Source: Akkermansiaceae bacterium
GTDB lineage: Bacteria > Verrucomicrobiota > Verrucomicrobiia > Verrucomicrobiales > Akkermansiaceae
Direction of reading: 5' to 3'
Assembly: GCA_903908495.1 (NCBI GenBank)
Contig: CAIVSK010000332.1
Location: forward strand, 1-49,318
Length of the DNA: 49,318 bases
This document shows, in pieces, positions 15,999 to 26,500 of the stretch. Below the pieces are notes generated by a model. It saw only the letters and a program-made list of their open reading frames with translations. It did not search any database and was not told the DNA's origin. A program made the translations under genes and the position numbers. Every line of letters starts with the position of its first letter. Within the stretch, counting starts at the first letter, position 1.

Positions 15999-18065
15999 TC
16001 AGCGCTGCTGCAAAATCTGGAACAGGTTGTGCGCATGGTCCGTCCACAACGGCACGTCCAGCGCCCGCGCATAGGACGGCGGCACCGGCGGATGCGCCCG
16101 GATGAATCCCGCGTTCTTGCTCAGCAGCAGGTAGTCGGGTTGATAGTGGCCGGCCAGGTCGCCCGGATCCACACACTGCCGGGTCGTTAGAAAACCGTAT
16201 TCCTTGGCGAGTCGCTCGACCACCGGGGCGAGGTTGAGGTATTTGTTGGTAATGTGCACGGCGATCACGCCGTCCGGCTGCAAGTGGCGCTGGTAAATGG
16301 CAAACGCCTCGCGGGTGAGCAGATGCACCGGCACCGAGTCGCCGCTGAAGGCATCCAGCAGCAGCACATCGAAGTGCTGGTCCGGCTCATGCTCCAACGA
16401 CAGCCGCGCATCCCCCAGCGCCAATTCGTACTTGGCACCGCGCGCTTCCAGGTCATCGACGAAGGTAAACCACTTGCGCGCCATGCTCACCACGTCGGGA
16501 TTGATCTCATAAAACCGATAGGTCTGGCCCCGCTCGGCATAACACGCCACGGTGGCGGTGCCCATGCCGATGATGCCGACCCTGGCGTCCGGCTTGTCCT
16601 TGAGCGCGTCGAGCGCCATGCCGACGCCGGTTTCGTGGCCATAATAGGTGAGCGGTTCGCGGCGCCCGGCCGGCTCCATGTTTTGGCGGCCGTGCTCGGT
16701 GCCACTGCAATAGAGCGAGTGCACCTTGCCGCCCTCGTCATCGGTCCAGGCCTCCACCCGCAGGGTGCCGTAAAAACTTCGCGAGCGCGCCAAGGCGCTG
16801 CCAAACGACAAAAACTCCCAGTTCACGATGAAATACAGCGCCACCACCGCAAGCGCCGCAAACCCGACTCCAACAAGTTTGCGAGTGCCCGCAGCGCGCC
16901 CTGCCACCACCCCGCGATAGGCGACCCAGCTGACCAGCACAAAGCCGCCGGCCAGGCCCAACGACCATTCCATGAACGACGTGAACACCACGGGTGCTAC
17001 CAAACTCACCACCAAGCCGCCCAAAGCCCCGCCGGCCGACATCAGCAAATAGTATTCGGTCAGATGCGAGGTGCCCGGCTTCAACCGCGCCAATTCCCCG
17101 TGGCACACCATGCAGACGAAAAACATCGTCGCAAAGAAAATCACCAGTTCCATCACGAAACCCGGCTCCCAACTCCACGGAATATTGTACAGCCCCGAAG
17201 CCAGCACAATGGCCAACATCGCAGGCACCGCCCACACCCAGCGCCGATACCAGCGCGGATGGTCAAAGCAAATGATGAAGGTCACCAGGTAGAGCGCCAG
17301 CGGCACCACCCACAAGAACGGAATCACCGCCACGTCCTGGCACACGTGATTGGTCGTGGCCAACAGCATCAGCGAGGCAAAGGCCGGCAAAAACACCCAC
17401 TGCACCCGCCGCCACGCCCCAGGCCCGGGCGTCAAGGCGTCAACGACCTCGGCCGCATGCACCCGCCGCGAGGCCTCCGCGCTGCCGCGTTTCCATTCGC
17501 CCAGCGCACACGCACCCATCAGCAGCGCAAACAGCGCAAACGCACCCGACCAAATCCACGCCTGCCACACCACGTCCCAGCGCGGCTCAATGAGAATCGG
17601 ATAGGTCAGCAGCGCCGTCAGCGACCCGGCATTGGACAGCGCGTACAAGCGCCAGGGCGAACGGCTTGGATAGACGCGGGAATACCACACCTGCACCAGC
17701 GGGCTGGTGGCGGAGAGCACGAAATACGGCAACCCCACCGTGGCCAACAATAACACCAGTATCTGCCACGATGGATTGGCCGCTCCCAGCGGCTTCAAGC
17801 CGGCACCGGGCACGATCGGCAACACCAGCAAGGCCAGCCCCAGCAACGCCACATGCACCCAGGCCTGGGTCAGCGGCTTGCGCCGGCTCAGCACGTGCGC
17901 GTAACTGTACCCGCCGAACAACACCATCTGGAAAAACAACATGCACGTGGTCCACACCCCGGGGCTGCCGCCGAACCACGGCAAGATGAACTTGCTGATG
18001 ACCGGTTGCACCTGAAACAAAAGAAACGCCCCTAGCAGGCTGACCAGACAGAAAATATAGTTCAT
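15999..18065 (-). CDS. Membrane-bound spermidine-synthase-like protein (transporter-like N-terminus plus SAM-fold domain)
   Basis: 688 aa from ATG 18065, where the first membrane helix begins (MNYIFCLVSLLGAFLLFQVQP). About ten to twelve hydrophobic helices fill the first ~430 residues. They include the family sequence FLLFQVQPVISKFILPWFGG and YFVLSATSPLVQVWYS. The C-terminal ~200 residues are a polyamine-aminopropyltransferase-like Rossmann domain: VGIIGMGTATVACYA, FYEINPDVVSMARKWF, LGDARLSLE, and DVLLLDAFSGDSVPVHLLTREAF. Proteins of this 'fused MFS/spermidine synthase' type are widespread, but few have a proven substrate, and polyamine synthesis should not be assumed. It is divergent from the TonB-dependent receptor gene, with 255 bases between starts. 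Confidence 0.85.
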   Translation of the reverse strand: MNYIFCLVSLLGAFLLFQVQPVISKFILPWFGGSPGVWTTCMLFFQMVLFGGYSYAHVLSRRKPLTQAWVHVALLGLALLVLPIVPGAGLKPLGAANPSWQILVLLLATVGLPYFVLSATSPLVQVWYSRVYPSRSPWRLYALSNAGSLTALLTYPILIEPRWDVVWQAWIWSGAFALFALLMGACALGEWKRGSAEASRRVHAAEVVDALTPGPGAWRRVQWVFLPAFASLMLLATTNHVCQDVAVIPFLWVVPLALYLVTFIICFDHPRWYRRWVWAVPAMLAIVLASGLYNIPWSWEPGFVMELVIFFATMFFVCMVCHGELARLKPGTSHLTEYYLLMSAGGALGGLVVSLVAPVVFTSFMEWSLGLAGGFVLVSWVAYRGVVAGRAAGTRKLVGVGFAALAVVALYFIVNWEFLSFGSALARSRSFYGTLRVEAWTDDEGGKVHSLYCSGTEHGRQNMEPAGRREPLTYYGHETGVGMALDALKDKPDARVGIIGMGTATVACYAERGQTYRFYEINPDVVSMARKWFTFVDDLEARGAKYELALGDARLSLEHEPDQHFDVLLLDAFSGDSVPVHLLTREAFAIYQRHLQPDGVIAVHITNKYLNLAPVVERLAKEYGFLTTRQCVDPGDLAGHYQPDYLLLSKNAGFIRAHPPVPPSYARALDVPLWTDHAHNLFQILQQR

Positions 18066-18320
18066 AACACGATCCAGCGAACAAGGCTGCCACCACGGCC
18101 ACGCCCCGCGCCGCAGAGTAGTCCCGCCCCGGCCCACCAACGCAACAGAAAATGTGCTTTGTCACAGCTTATCTCGCTTCGCAGCCCCCTCCCCCCCGCG
18201 ATTTCCGGCTTAGGGAGGGTCCATCCAGCAACGGTTTTTTTTCTTGTCGCGAATGCGGCAGGCGTGCAAGAAGCGCGCGGGGCTCGGCGTAACGAGCGTC
18301 CCTTCAAACCAGACCCATCC
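18066..18320. promoter_or_regulatory. Divergent intergenic region with a hairpin before the TonB receptor start
   Basis: This 255-base region must hold promoters for both flanking genes. A hairpin (GGG-GCTCG / CGAGC-GT-CCC, 18279-18302, loop GCGTAA) ends 18 bases before the receptor ATG and would cover its ribosome-binding region. I searched by eye for a cobalamin riboswitch, often found before such receptors, and saw no B12-box-like sequence. Confidence 0.35.
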
Positions 18321-20357
18321 ATGAGCATTCGCCACACCCCACGCGTTTTTGTCGCAACCTCCCTGATGTTAGGCGCTTGCACGCCGGCCCTGTTGTCAGC
18401 GGCCCAACCCGACCCCATGCTCGACCCACTGGTGGTGACGGCGGAGCGCACGACCGGCAGTGTCTTGCTAGGCAAGGATCTGGACCTGTTCCAGGTCGAC
18501 TCGGTCGCGAATCTATCGGGTTTGGTGCCAAACTTTGCGGTGGTCACCAGCGATTCCCGCGGCTATGGCGACATCATCTCGATGCGCGGATCGGCGAACA
18601 CCCTGTTTTTTTCGCCGCCGGCGGTGGGAATGATGGTCGACGACGTGCCGATGGGCGACACCTGCAGCTATCCGGCCGGATTGTTGGACATGGACCAGGT
18701 GAAAATCCTGCGCGGCCCGCAGGGCAGCATTTACGGCCGCAACGGCGCGGCGGGGATGCTCGACATGAGCACCCCGCAGCCGGGAGCCATCACCGAGACG
18801 CATTTCACCACCGATTACGGTTCTTATGATGCGTGGGGTGCGCGGCTGCGCAGCGGTGGCCCGTTAGGTGCGGGTTTCTCCCAAACCCTCCAACTCTATC
18901 ATCAGGAGAGGGACGGCTTCATCAACGATTCCACGCTCGGTCGCGCCATCGACGGCCGCTCGATCTCCGGCGGCCTGGCCAATTTGTACTACAAGCCCGA
19001 GGCGGACACCGAGTGGCGGCTGCGGGTGCTGGTGGAGCGCGCGGATGACGGCGGCCAGCGCCTGAGCCGGTTGGATAGCCCGGATCCGTTCACCGTCGCT
19101 TCGGAAATTGCCGGCAAGTCCGTGATGGAACGCCACCAGATCTCGCTGCACTGGACCAAAGAGGGGCCGTGGGGCCGGCTCAAGTCGATCACCGCCTGGC
19201 AGGACTGGAAGCTCGATCCGAACGTGACAGATCTGGATTTGATGGCGAGTTATCCGGGGTACGAGTCGACCTCGACGATTATCCAGAACCAACGGCTGTG
19301 GACTCAGGAATTCCGCTGGGAATCACCGCAGGATGCCGGCCCGTGGTCGTGGCGCAGCGGGGTGTTTTTCATGGACCAGGCGAGCAGCGGCGACGCCACC
19401 CGGGCGTTTCCGGCGCAAGTGGCACCCGGTTTCTATGTGCCGTTTGCCGAGCGCACACTCTACAACCTCGATCAATGGAACGCCGCAGGCTATGGCCGGG
19501 CGTCCTACGCGGTCACCTCGGCGCTCAGCCTGCAAGCCGGTGCCCGTCTCGAGTATGTGGATGTTTCCATCGACCGCAGCAAGACGGATTCCTTCTTCAC
19601 CACCAGCCTGGTCAACGCTGACCTGAGTGCCTGCTATTTCTCGCCCGAACTCGGTGCCACCTACGCCCTGAGCGACACCTCCCGGCTGTATGCCCGCAGC
19701 GCCATCGGCACCAAACCCGCCGGGTTTTCCGCCTTTGCCAGCAGTCCCGCCACCGCCCGCTACGCCGACGAACGCGCCTGGACCAACGAACTGGGCAGCG
19801 AGCTGTCCCTGCCTGACGAGCACCTCACGGTGTCGTTGGCCGGCTTCTGGAACCGCATCAACGACTACCAGGTGAACCGCTCGGCGGTGTATTCGACGGA
19901 TTTTTACACGGTGAATGCCGGCCTGGTGAATTCCCTGGGACTGGAGACCGAACTGCGCTGGCAGCCGCTGGCCGGGCTGACCCTGCAAGGCAGCGCGGGT
20001 TACGTGAACGCGCAATTTGATGCTTCGCCGTTCAAGGGCAACGCGGTGCCGTTTGTCCCCGAGTTCACCGGCAGCCTCGGTGCCCGCTACGATTTCCCCA
20101 AGGGCTATTACGTGCAAACGGCGGTACGGATGACCGGCCCGACCTATTTTGACGAAGCCAACAACCACGCGTTCCGCCAAGGCACGTATGCATGTTGGGA
20201 CGCGGAAATCGGCTATGCCACCAAGAATTTCTCGTTGGCATTGTTCGGGCGCAACATGTTGGACGAGCGCTATTACACGTTCATCAACCCGCAAATCCTC
20301 GCCGGTGCTCCCGGCGACCCCCAGATTTTCGGCGTCCGCGCGTCACTGGACTTCTGA
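18321..20357 (+). CDS. TonB-dependent outer-membrane receptor
   Basis: 678 aa from ATG 18321, giving a signal peptide (RVFVATSLMLGACTPALLSAAQ). DPLVVTAER (~34-42) is in TonB-box position. The plug follows: LVPNFAVVTSDSRGYGDIISMRG, VGMMVDDVPMGDT, and the hallmark VKILRGPQGSIYGRNGAAGMLDM. The remainder alternates beta strands and ends in FGVRASLDF with the terminal phenylalanine recognised by the Bam machinery. It is slightly short for the family but has both plug and barrel, so it is probably functional. It would import a scarce ligand such as a siderophore, vitamin or glycan; nothing nearby identifies it. No TonB-ExbBD genes are present. An LGAC lipobox-like sequence in the signal peptide is unusual but probably coincidental. 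Confidence 0.88.
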   Translation: MSIRHTPRVFVATSLMLGACTPALLSAAQPDPMLDPLVVTAERTTGSVLLGKDLDLFQVDSVANLSGLVPNFAVVTSDSRGYGDIISMRGSANTLFFSPPAVGMMVDDVPMGDTCSYPAGLLDMDQVKILRGPQGSIYGRNGAAGMLDMSTPQPGAITETHFTTDYGSYDAWGARLRSGGPLGAGFSQTLQLYHQERDGFINDSTLGRAIDGRSISGGLANLYYKPEADTEWRLRVLVERADDGGQRLSRLDSPDPFTVASEIAGKSVMERHQISLHWTKEGPWGRLKSITAWQDWKLDPNVTDLDLMASYPGYESTSTIIQNQRLWTQEFRWESPQDAGPWSWRSGVFFMDQASSGDATRAFPAQVAPGFYVPFAERTLYNLDQWNAAGYGRASYAVTSALSLQAGARLEYVDVSIDRSKTDSFFTTSLVNADLSACYFSPELGATYALSDTSRLYARSAIGTKPAGFSAFASSPATARYADERAWTNELGSELSLPDEHLTVSLAGFWNRINDYQVNRSAVYSTDFYTVNAGLVNSLGLETELRWQPLAGLTLQGSAGYVNAQFDASPFKGNAVPFVPEFTGSLGARYDFPKGYYVQTAVRMTGPTYFDEANNHAFRQGTYACWDAEIGYATKNFSLALFGRNMLDERYYTFINPQILAGAPGDPQIFGVRASLDF

Positions 20358-20388
20358 GTCCGCCAGCCCGAACCTTGCATGAGGGAGA

Positions 20389-20521
20389 CGGGACGGCTGA
20401 GAGAAACGGGCGGCCCGCCCAATACTGGCAGTTTAGTGCCCTCTGATCGGAAAACTGGCGTCCCGCCTGTGAGGGAAGACAGGCGGGACTCCTGTTTTCC
20501 CTGACCGCCGGGACGGCTGAG
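20389..20521. repeat. Long palindrome flanked by 13-bp direct repeats (REP/MITE-like)
   Basis: Arms 20449-20470 and 20479-20500 (22 bases each, 20 matching, innermost 10 being TCCCGCCTGT/ACAGGCGGGA) form a long hairpin with an 8-base loop GAGGGAAG. The 13-mer CGGGACGGCTGAG occurs at 20389-20401 and again at 20509-20521, exactly 120 bases apart, bracketing the hairpin. It lies between the convergent ends of the TonB receptor (20357) and the giant protein (20566), so it may also terminate transcription from both sides. Confidence 0.75.
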
Positions 20522-20565
20522 CTCCGCCATTTCCCCCTTAAGTTGGCGCGCGGGAGCTCGGGGGC

Positions 20566-23500
20566 TCACTCGCTCGGCGGGCTCACCTCGCGGGTGGTCG
20601 CTCCGTTGGTCTCGCTAAGGATGAGGATGGCGAACTTGTCGATGTCCGGCAACTCGGCGGGCTTGAGCATCTGATAGTCCAGGCCGTTGGGCGGTGCCGC
20701 AGCCTGCCGCGGCATGTCTTGCCCCAGAGGCAGCGGTTGGCCTGACGCACCGCCGTTGAGGCTGGCGTAATCGAAGCGGCCGCGCAAATCGGTGTAGCCG
20801 TCCTTGAAGAAGCGCACGGTGCCGTTTTTGAGCCGCGCGTATACCTTGACGTAGGCCTTGCTCACGGCGCGCTCGCTGGCGCTGTCGCGGGTCTCGAGGC
20901 GGCCGTAGTTTTCGGCCAGCACCAGCTTGAGGGTGTTGGCGTGATACGCCTGGGCCTTGCGTTGGCCGGCGGCCACGATTTCAACCAGCACGTTGGCCTT
21001 GGCAAATTCGGCGGGCAACGCCACCTCGAGCGCGTCCTTGTCCCCGGCCAATGCCAGCACGGCGGACTTGTTCGGCTTGATGATGCTGAAGCGGCTGGCG
21101 TCCTCGCTGACGAACGGATTGCTGCTGAACGAGAACTCCGGGTCCATCAGATAGTAATTCACCGCCACCTCGCCGAGGTTCCGATAGGTCAGGGCGATGC
21201 TCTTGTTTTCGACCTTGAACTCGAAGGCCGGCTCGCTGGCGGCCAGTTCCGCCTGCTGCTTCTCGCGGTCCGGCTTGTCGCCCGTTTCCACCTTGCTCCC
21301 CTTGCCTTCGATTTCATCGAGCTGGCTGGTCACGTCGGCAAACAACAAGCGCCAGCGCGCAACCGGATAATCGCTGTAGCGCGCGGCGATCCCGCGGGCC
21401 TCCGCCAACGTGCTCTCAAAGAAGCCGGCATAGCATTGGAAGTAGTCGTGCTGCAGGCGGATCGGCAAGCCATTGCCCTCGACCTGATGGAAGCGGCCGA
21501 GCGCTTCATCGACGCGGTCTTGCAGGAACAGATAATAGGTGGCGCTCATGTTATCGGCGGCATCCAGCGCCGGCTTGTGGGCGAGTATATCTAGCAACCC
21601 GCGGTACTCGGCGAGCACCGCGGGGTTGGCGATGCGCGCCGCATTGCCGAGGCGGTGGGCGCGCTGATTGACCAGCGGGCTGTATTCGAGGTGTTCGTAG
21701 GCGCGGCGTTCGACCGGATCGAGCATAACCAGGGTGGATGCGAGGTAGGGTCCGCACTGGGCGACGAACTCGTTCTTATGCTGGAGCCATTCGCGCAGCG
21801 TGGCGGCATCGTTGTGGAGCAGGGCATAACTGTAGATGGTCTCGTCCCACACGTGGTGCGCGGCCAGAAATCCGGTGAGTTTGGCAAAAAACCTGGCATC
21901 ATGACAGCGCCAGGCGACGCGAGGCAGGGCGAGTGCGGCGAGGTTGTTTTGCTCCAGAAAAGCGAACACGTCGGTCTCGCTGCCGTACTGCGAGATATAG
22001 TCCCACGACGCCTTGTCCACCTGGGTGAGCTTGGCGACGACGTTGAACTCAAACGGTTTGGCCGCGCCGGCGACGCTGCCGCTGACGGCGACGTTGACCG
22101 GGAACTGGGGGAAATTGTGCGCGCCGGCGGTGGCGGGGAAATAGAAATGATACTCGAACGTCTTGGTGGTGTACGGTTCCAGCCGCACCGAGCGCGAGTC
22201 GGTCGCCTTGCTGCCGAGCACCGGCAATGCACCTTGCGGGATTTGCAGCAACACCTCGGCCTTGGCCGGAGCGCTGGTCGGGTTGGTCACCACGATGTTG
22301 GCACCATACACCGTCCCAGTTAGGAACTCGGCGGTGACGTATTTGTCGAATTTCTCGTTGCCCTCCATCCGGTAGCGGTCGCCGGCGCGGAAGAAACTCT
22401 GTGAGACGAGCAGCGCCACCGCCTGGGCATTGGCCGCCAGCGGCACCGACGGCTTGATTTCCTTGTGGAACACGATGAGCGGCCCACCCGCAGTCAGGGT
22501 GAACTCGCCGGCCTCGGTCCTGCCACCCTGCTTGGGCGCCTCAAACGGCAGGTCGAGCACGGCGAGAGCCAGCATCATTTCCGCGAAGTTGTGGCTGGCC
22601 TCGGCCACGCAGGACGAGACAAACGCGCCGTGGCCGCCCTCGGCATTCCATTTGGCATAATCGCGCCAGAAGCCGCTCACCGGAACGAGTGCGCCGTCCT
22701 GTTGGGTGATGCGCAGATGATAGTAGTTGTTTTCCGCCCATTCCTTGGTGGGACCCAGCTCGCGATAGTAGGCGCGCACCAGGCCGCGGCTGGCGGCGGC
22801 AACCTCACTACCGAAGAAGCCGCCGTCCGCGACGCCGTTTGCCACGCCGACCGCCCCGCCCTTCCGGAAGCTCAGCTGGCGGTTGCCAGCGCTTTGCAAC
22901 TCCTCCTTGAGCGCCTTCCGGTCAGCGGGTGCAGCGGCGGCGAAGGCGTCGGCTGGCATGTCCGCGAGCAATTCCATCTCGCCGACGTCGCGCGCCACGC
23001 CGGCCCGCACCTTGGTGGCAATGCGGCGACCGGACTCGGCCTTGTCCATCGCGGCCGCAGCGGGCAGCTTCATCGCCGCGGCCGGCGCGGCGACCGGAGC
23101 AGGCGCGGCACCACCTGCGGGGGCCTCGGCCATGGCGCGCAATTCGCCGGTGGCGACGGCCGCTTGCTTGTTCTTTTCGCGCTTCAATTCGTCAGACCAT
23201 CCGGGCTGGCCGGCGGCGGCCTCGAGGGCGCGGCCGCGCAAGGCGGTTTCGAACAAGCGCTCCTGCAGTTCGGGATTAGGCGGCACCAGTTCCCATAACT
23301 CGCGCAACCCGCGCGCGGCGTTGGGTGCCTCATCCTTGATCCGCAGGCCTAACAAAACCCGCTCGACCACATTGAGCCTGGCGTAGGCGGTGGGCAGCAA
23401 GTAGCGGGCGAGGTCGCCATCCAGCAGGAAATCATCCATGAAGGTCTTGTCCTTCTTGTTAGCCAGGGCCGGCTTGACGACCTTGGCGAAAAACGCGGCA

Positions 23501-26500
23501 TCCTTGCGGGAGAGGAAAAAGTTCAACTCGTGGCAGGCGAACTCGGAATACTTGGCACGTTTCTCGGCATCCTTGAGTTGCGGCCATTGCAGGACCCAGG
23601 CAAACTTGGCGAGGGTCGGGTCGCCGCTGAGCGTGGTGAACAGCGCGTGGACGCTGCCCAGCGTGTCGTAGGTCTCCATCTCGCTTGTTAGAACATCGGC
23701 CAGCGTGAGCGTTTTACCTTGTTCCAGCACGGTGACTTCCTTGCGTTGGGTGAAGGGCTTTGCCGGGTCGAGGTTGCGGGCGAGCCGCTGGTCGGCAAAC
23801 TTGGTGGGCAGCTCGGCCAGCGCAAAGGACTGCCACGCCGCGTTGGCCAGATCCTCGGCATATACCTGCACGTGCTGGCGGTCGCCCAGCGCCTTGCGGT
23901 CGATGCGCACGATGCCATCCTTGTCCGGCAGCAGGTTGTAGAGGGTCGGCTCGCTGGCCGCCACAAAATCGAGGTCGGTTTCGGCAGCCGCGCCGCCGGG
24001 GGCGCCGGCGGGCGGTGTGGCCGGCGGTTCCGCTTTGGCACCGGCGCGGCCCTCGCTGCGGTCGCCGGCGGTGGCGGCGGCTTGTTGCATGGCTTTGAGG
24101 GAGAGTTCGTCGAGGCCGGTATCGCGCACTTCCCACGGGTTGAGCAGGAGGCCGGGGCGGGTGAGCATGTTGCCCGGGTAGAGTTTGCCGTATCGGCGTT
24201 CGAGGATGTAGCGGTATTCGTCGCCGATCTGGCGGCCGGCGGAGAACAAGTTCGGCTGTTTGGCGGGCGATCCGGACGCCACTCCGAAGCGGGCGAAGCC
24301 ACCCAGCCCGGCAAACAATCCCCTGCCCGGCTCAAACCGCGAGGCGGCGATGTGGACGCGGGTGAACACGCTGGCATTGGCCAGTTTGATGGTTAGAAAC
24401 TCCTCTTCAGTGTTGATCCCGGTGATTTGCAGCGGCGCGCTGGTCTTGAGTTCGAGGTTGCGGCACTTGCCTAGCAGCCAGCCGGCCACCTGTTTGCCCT
24501 CACTGACTTTGATGGTGAAGTCGCGCTCCTCGCCCAATTGGCGCAGCGAATAATCGCCGGGTGCCAGGCCGCTGATCTCGATGAAGCCATCCTTGCACGC
24601 GAGCTTGGCCGCATGATCCGCGGTGAACGTGCCGGCCCTCATTTCCAGCAAGGACAGCGCGGGCGGCGCACCCGCCGCGAAATTACCGCCCGGCTGCGGC
24701 ACCCGCACCACGCTGCCGGCCGCCGCGTGCAGGTCGGCCGACCAGGTGCGCTCGGACTCATCGAGTTCCCAGCTTGACTCGCGGCCGTTGGAGGATTTCG
24801 CTTGGACGTTGGCGATGCCGGGCAGCGCGCCAAGGGCGATGCGGCCCTGCTCATCGGACTTGAGCGCCACGCTCTGCGGCGTGGCGAACCCGCGGTGGCG
24901 GAAATTAAACACCACCTGTTGGTCCGCCACCGCTTCACCATTTTTTCCTAGCAACTCAAACACATAACTCCCGGCAAACTTCGCCAGGTGGCCGTCGTTG
25001 GTCGCGTCGGTCTTGTCGATGCCGTTGAGCGACCACGTGTGCGTGGCGCTCAGATCGCGCTTCTCGCCGCCGGCGCTGAGGACATCGATTTTGCCTGTTA
25101 GGGTGACGGTGAGCTGGGCGAGCCGTTCGGGCACGCTGAGCGTGTGGGTGAGCACGCTGCCGGCGCTGAGCTTGAGGTTCTTGACCTCGCGGGTGGTGGC
25201 AATGCCGTCGAGCGTGGTCGAGGTGATGGTCAGGAGCGGCTCGGAAATGAGGGCGGGGTCGAGATGCGACTCGCCGAGCATGAGAGCGGCGCGCACGGCG
25301 AGGGTGGCGTCGCGCCTGGCTAACAACTGCTCGCGTTCGATGTGGAACTGGGCGTCGAGCCGGTAGTCCTCGGCGTGATGCTCGAACTGGGTGAGGGTGG
25401 CGAAGGTGCCCGCCGCATCACTGACCACCACTTGCCGCATGCCAGGCTGCTTGGTGAAGGGCACCACGATGCGGCCGAGTTTCTCGTCACGGGTGAACTT
25501 GCGGCCGTCGAGCCAGACCACGGCGTTCTCGACCGGCTCGCCATTTTCATCCAGAACTAACAACAAATCGCCGCCCGGGCCGGTTTGTTGGATGACCTGC
25601 CATTGGCCGACGCGCAGCAGCGCGCGGCTGCTGCGGCCGGTGCCGATGAACTCGATGATCCAGGCACCGCGCTGGCCCTTGAGCTCGGGAAACTTGAACG
25701 TCTGGCGGGTGCGCTTGAAGGGGCCGCTGTCGAAGCTATGCGTCTGTTCGCTGTTAGCCACCAGGCCGTCGAGGGTGAGGTCGGTGTTGAGCTGGCGCTT
25801 TTGGGTTAGAAAGTAATTGAGCGCGTTGAGTTCATAGATTTTGACGATAAGCTTGGGCGTGTTCTTGACGATCACGTCGAATTGGGCGGTTTCGCCGGGT
25901 TGGAACAACGGCGGATTGGTGGCCGGGAACTCGATGTCCACGCGCTCCTTGAGCGCTTGGAAAGCGGTCGGATTGAGCAGTGAGGCCCAGCGTTCGGCAT
26001 CGCCATGGCCGCCGACGATGAGAGCCTCGGCCAGCAGTGGGCGGAGCCAGGAATCCAACACATAATCGGTGTAGGGGGCCATCATCTTCTCGCCGAGCCC
26101 GGCCGGATCCGCCTTGGCGGCTTGGTCGAACACGGCGAGGAAATACTCGCGCACCAGCGGTTCGTCGACGCCGATGGGCCGGTTGACGAGCAAGGCCGCG
26201 CTGAGGTCGGCGTTGAGGTCGCACTGGGGTTCATTGGTGGCGGCGCGCGCTTGCAACCATTGCGGGTTCACATAGCCAAATCCGCGCGGCAGTTTGAGGT
26301 AATCGAGAAAACGGGCCGGGTCGTAGACTCCCTTCATGCGGTCGTGGTCGAGCCGTTGATAGAGCAGCTGCGCCTTGAGCGAGTTGAAGGCCGGCGGCAG
26401 GGTCTTGGCATAGGTCCACAAGCGCTCCAGCCACGCCTCGCGCTCGGCGGGGTTGAAGGCGACATCGACATCCGGCGAGGGGGCGAGCTTGCGCAGGCGG

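Noticed and set aside
18180..18320. Possible cobalamin riboswitch before the TonB-dependent receptor
   Set aside because: No B12-box or conserved core was found; only a simple hairpin is present.
18321..18410. Lipoprotein signal (LGAC) in the TonB-dependent receptor
   Set aside because: Beta-barrel receptors are not normally lipidated, and a normal signal peptidase I site (SAAQ) follows.
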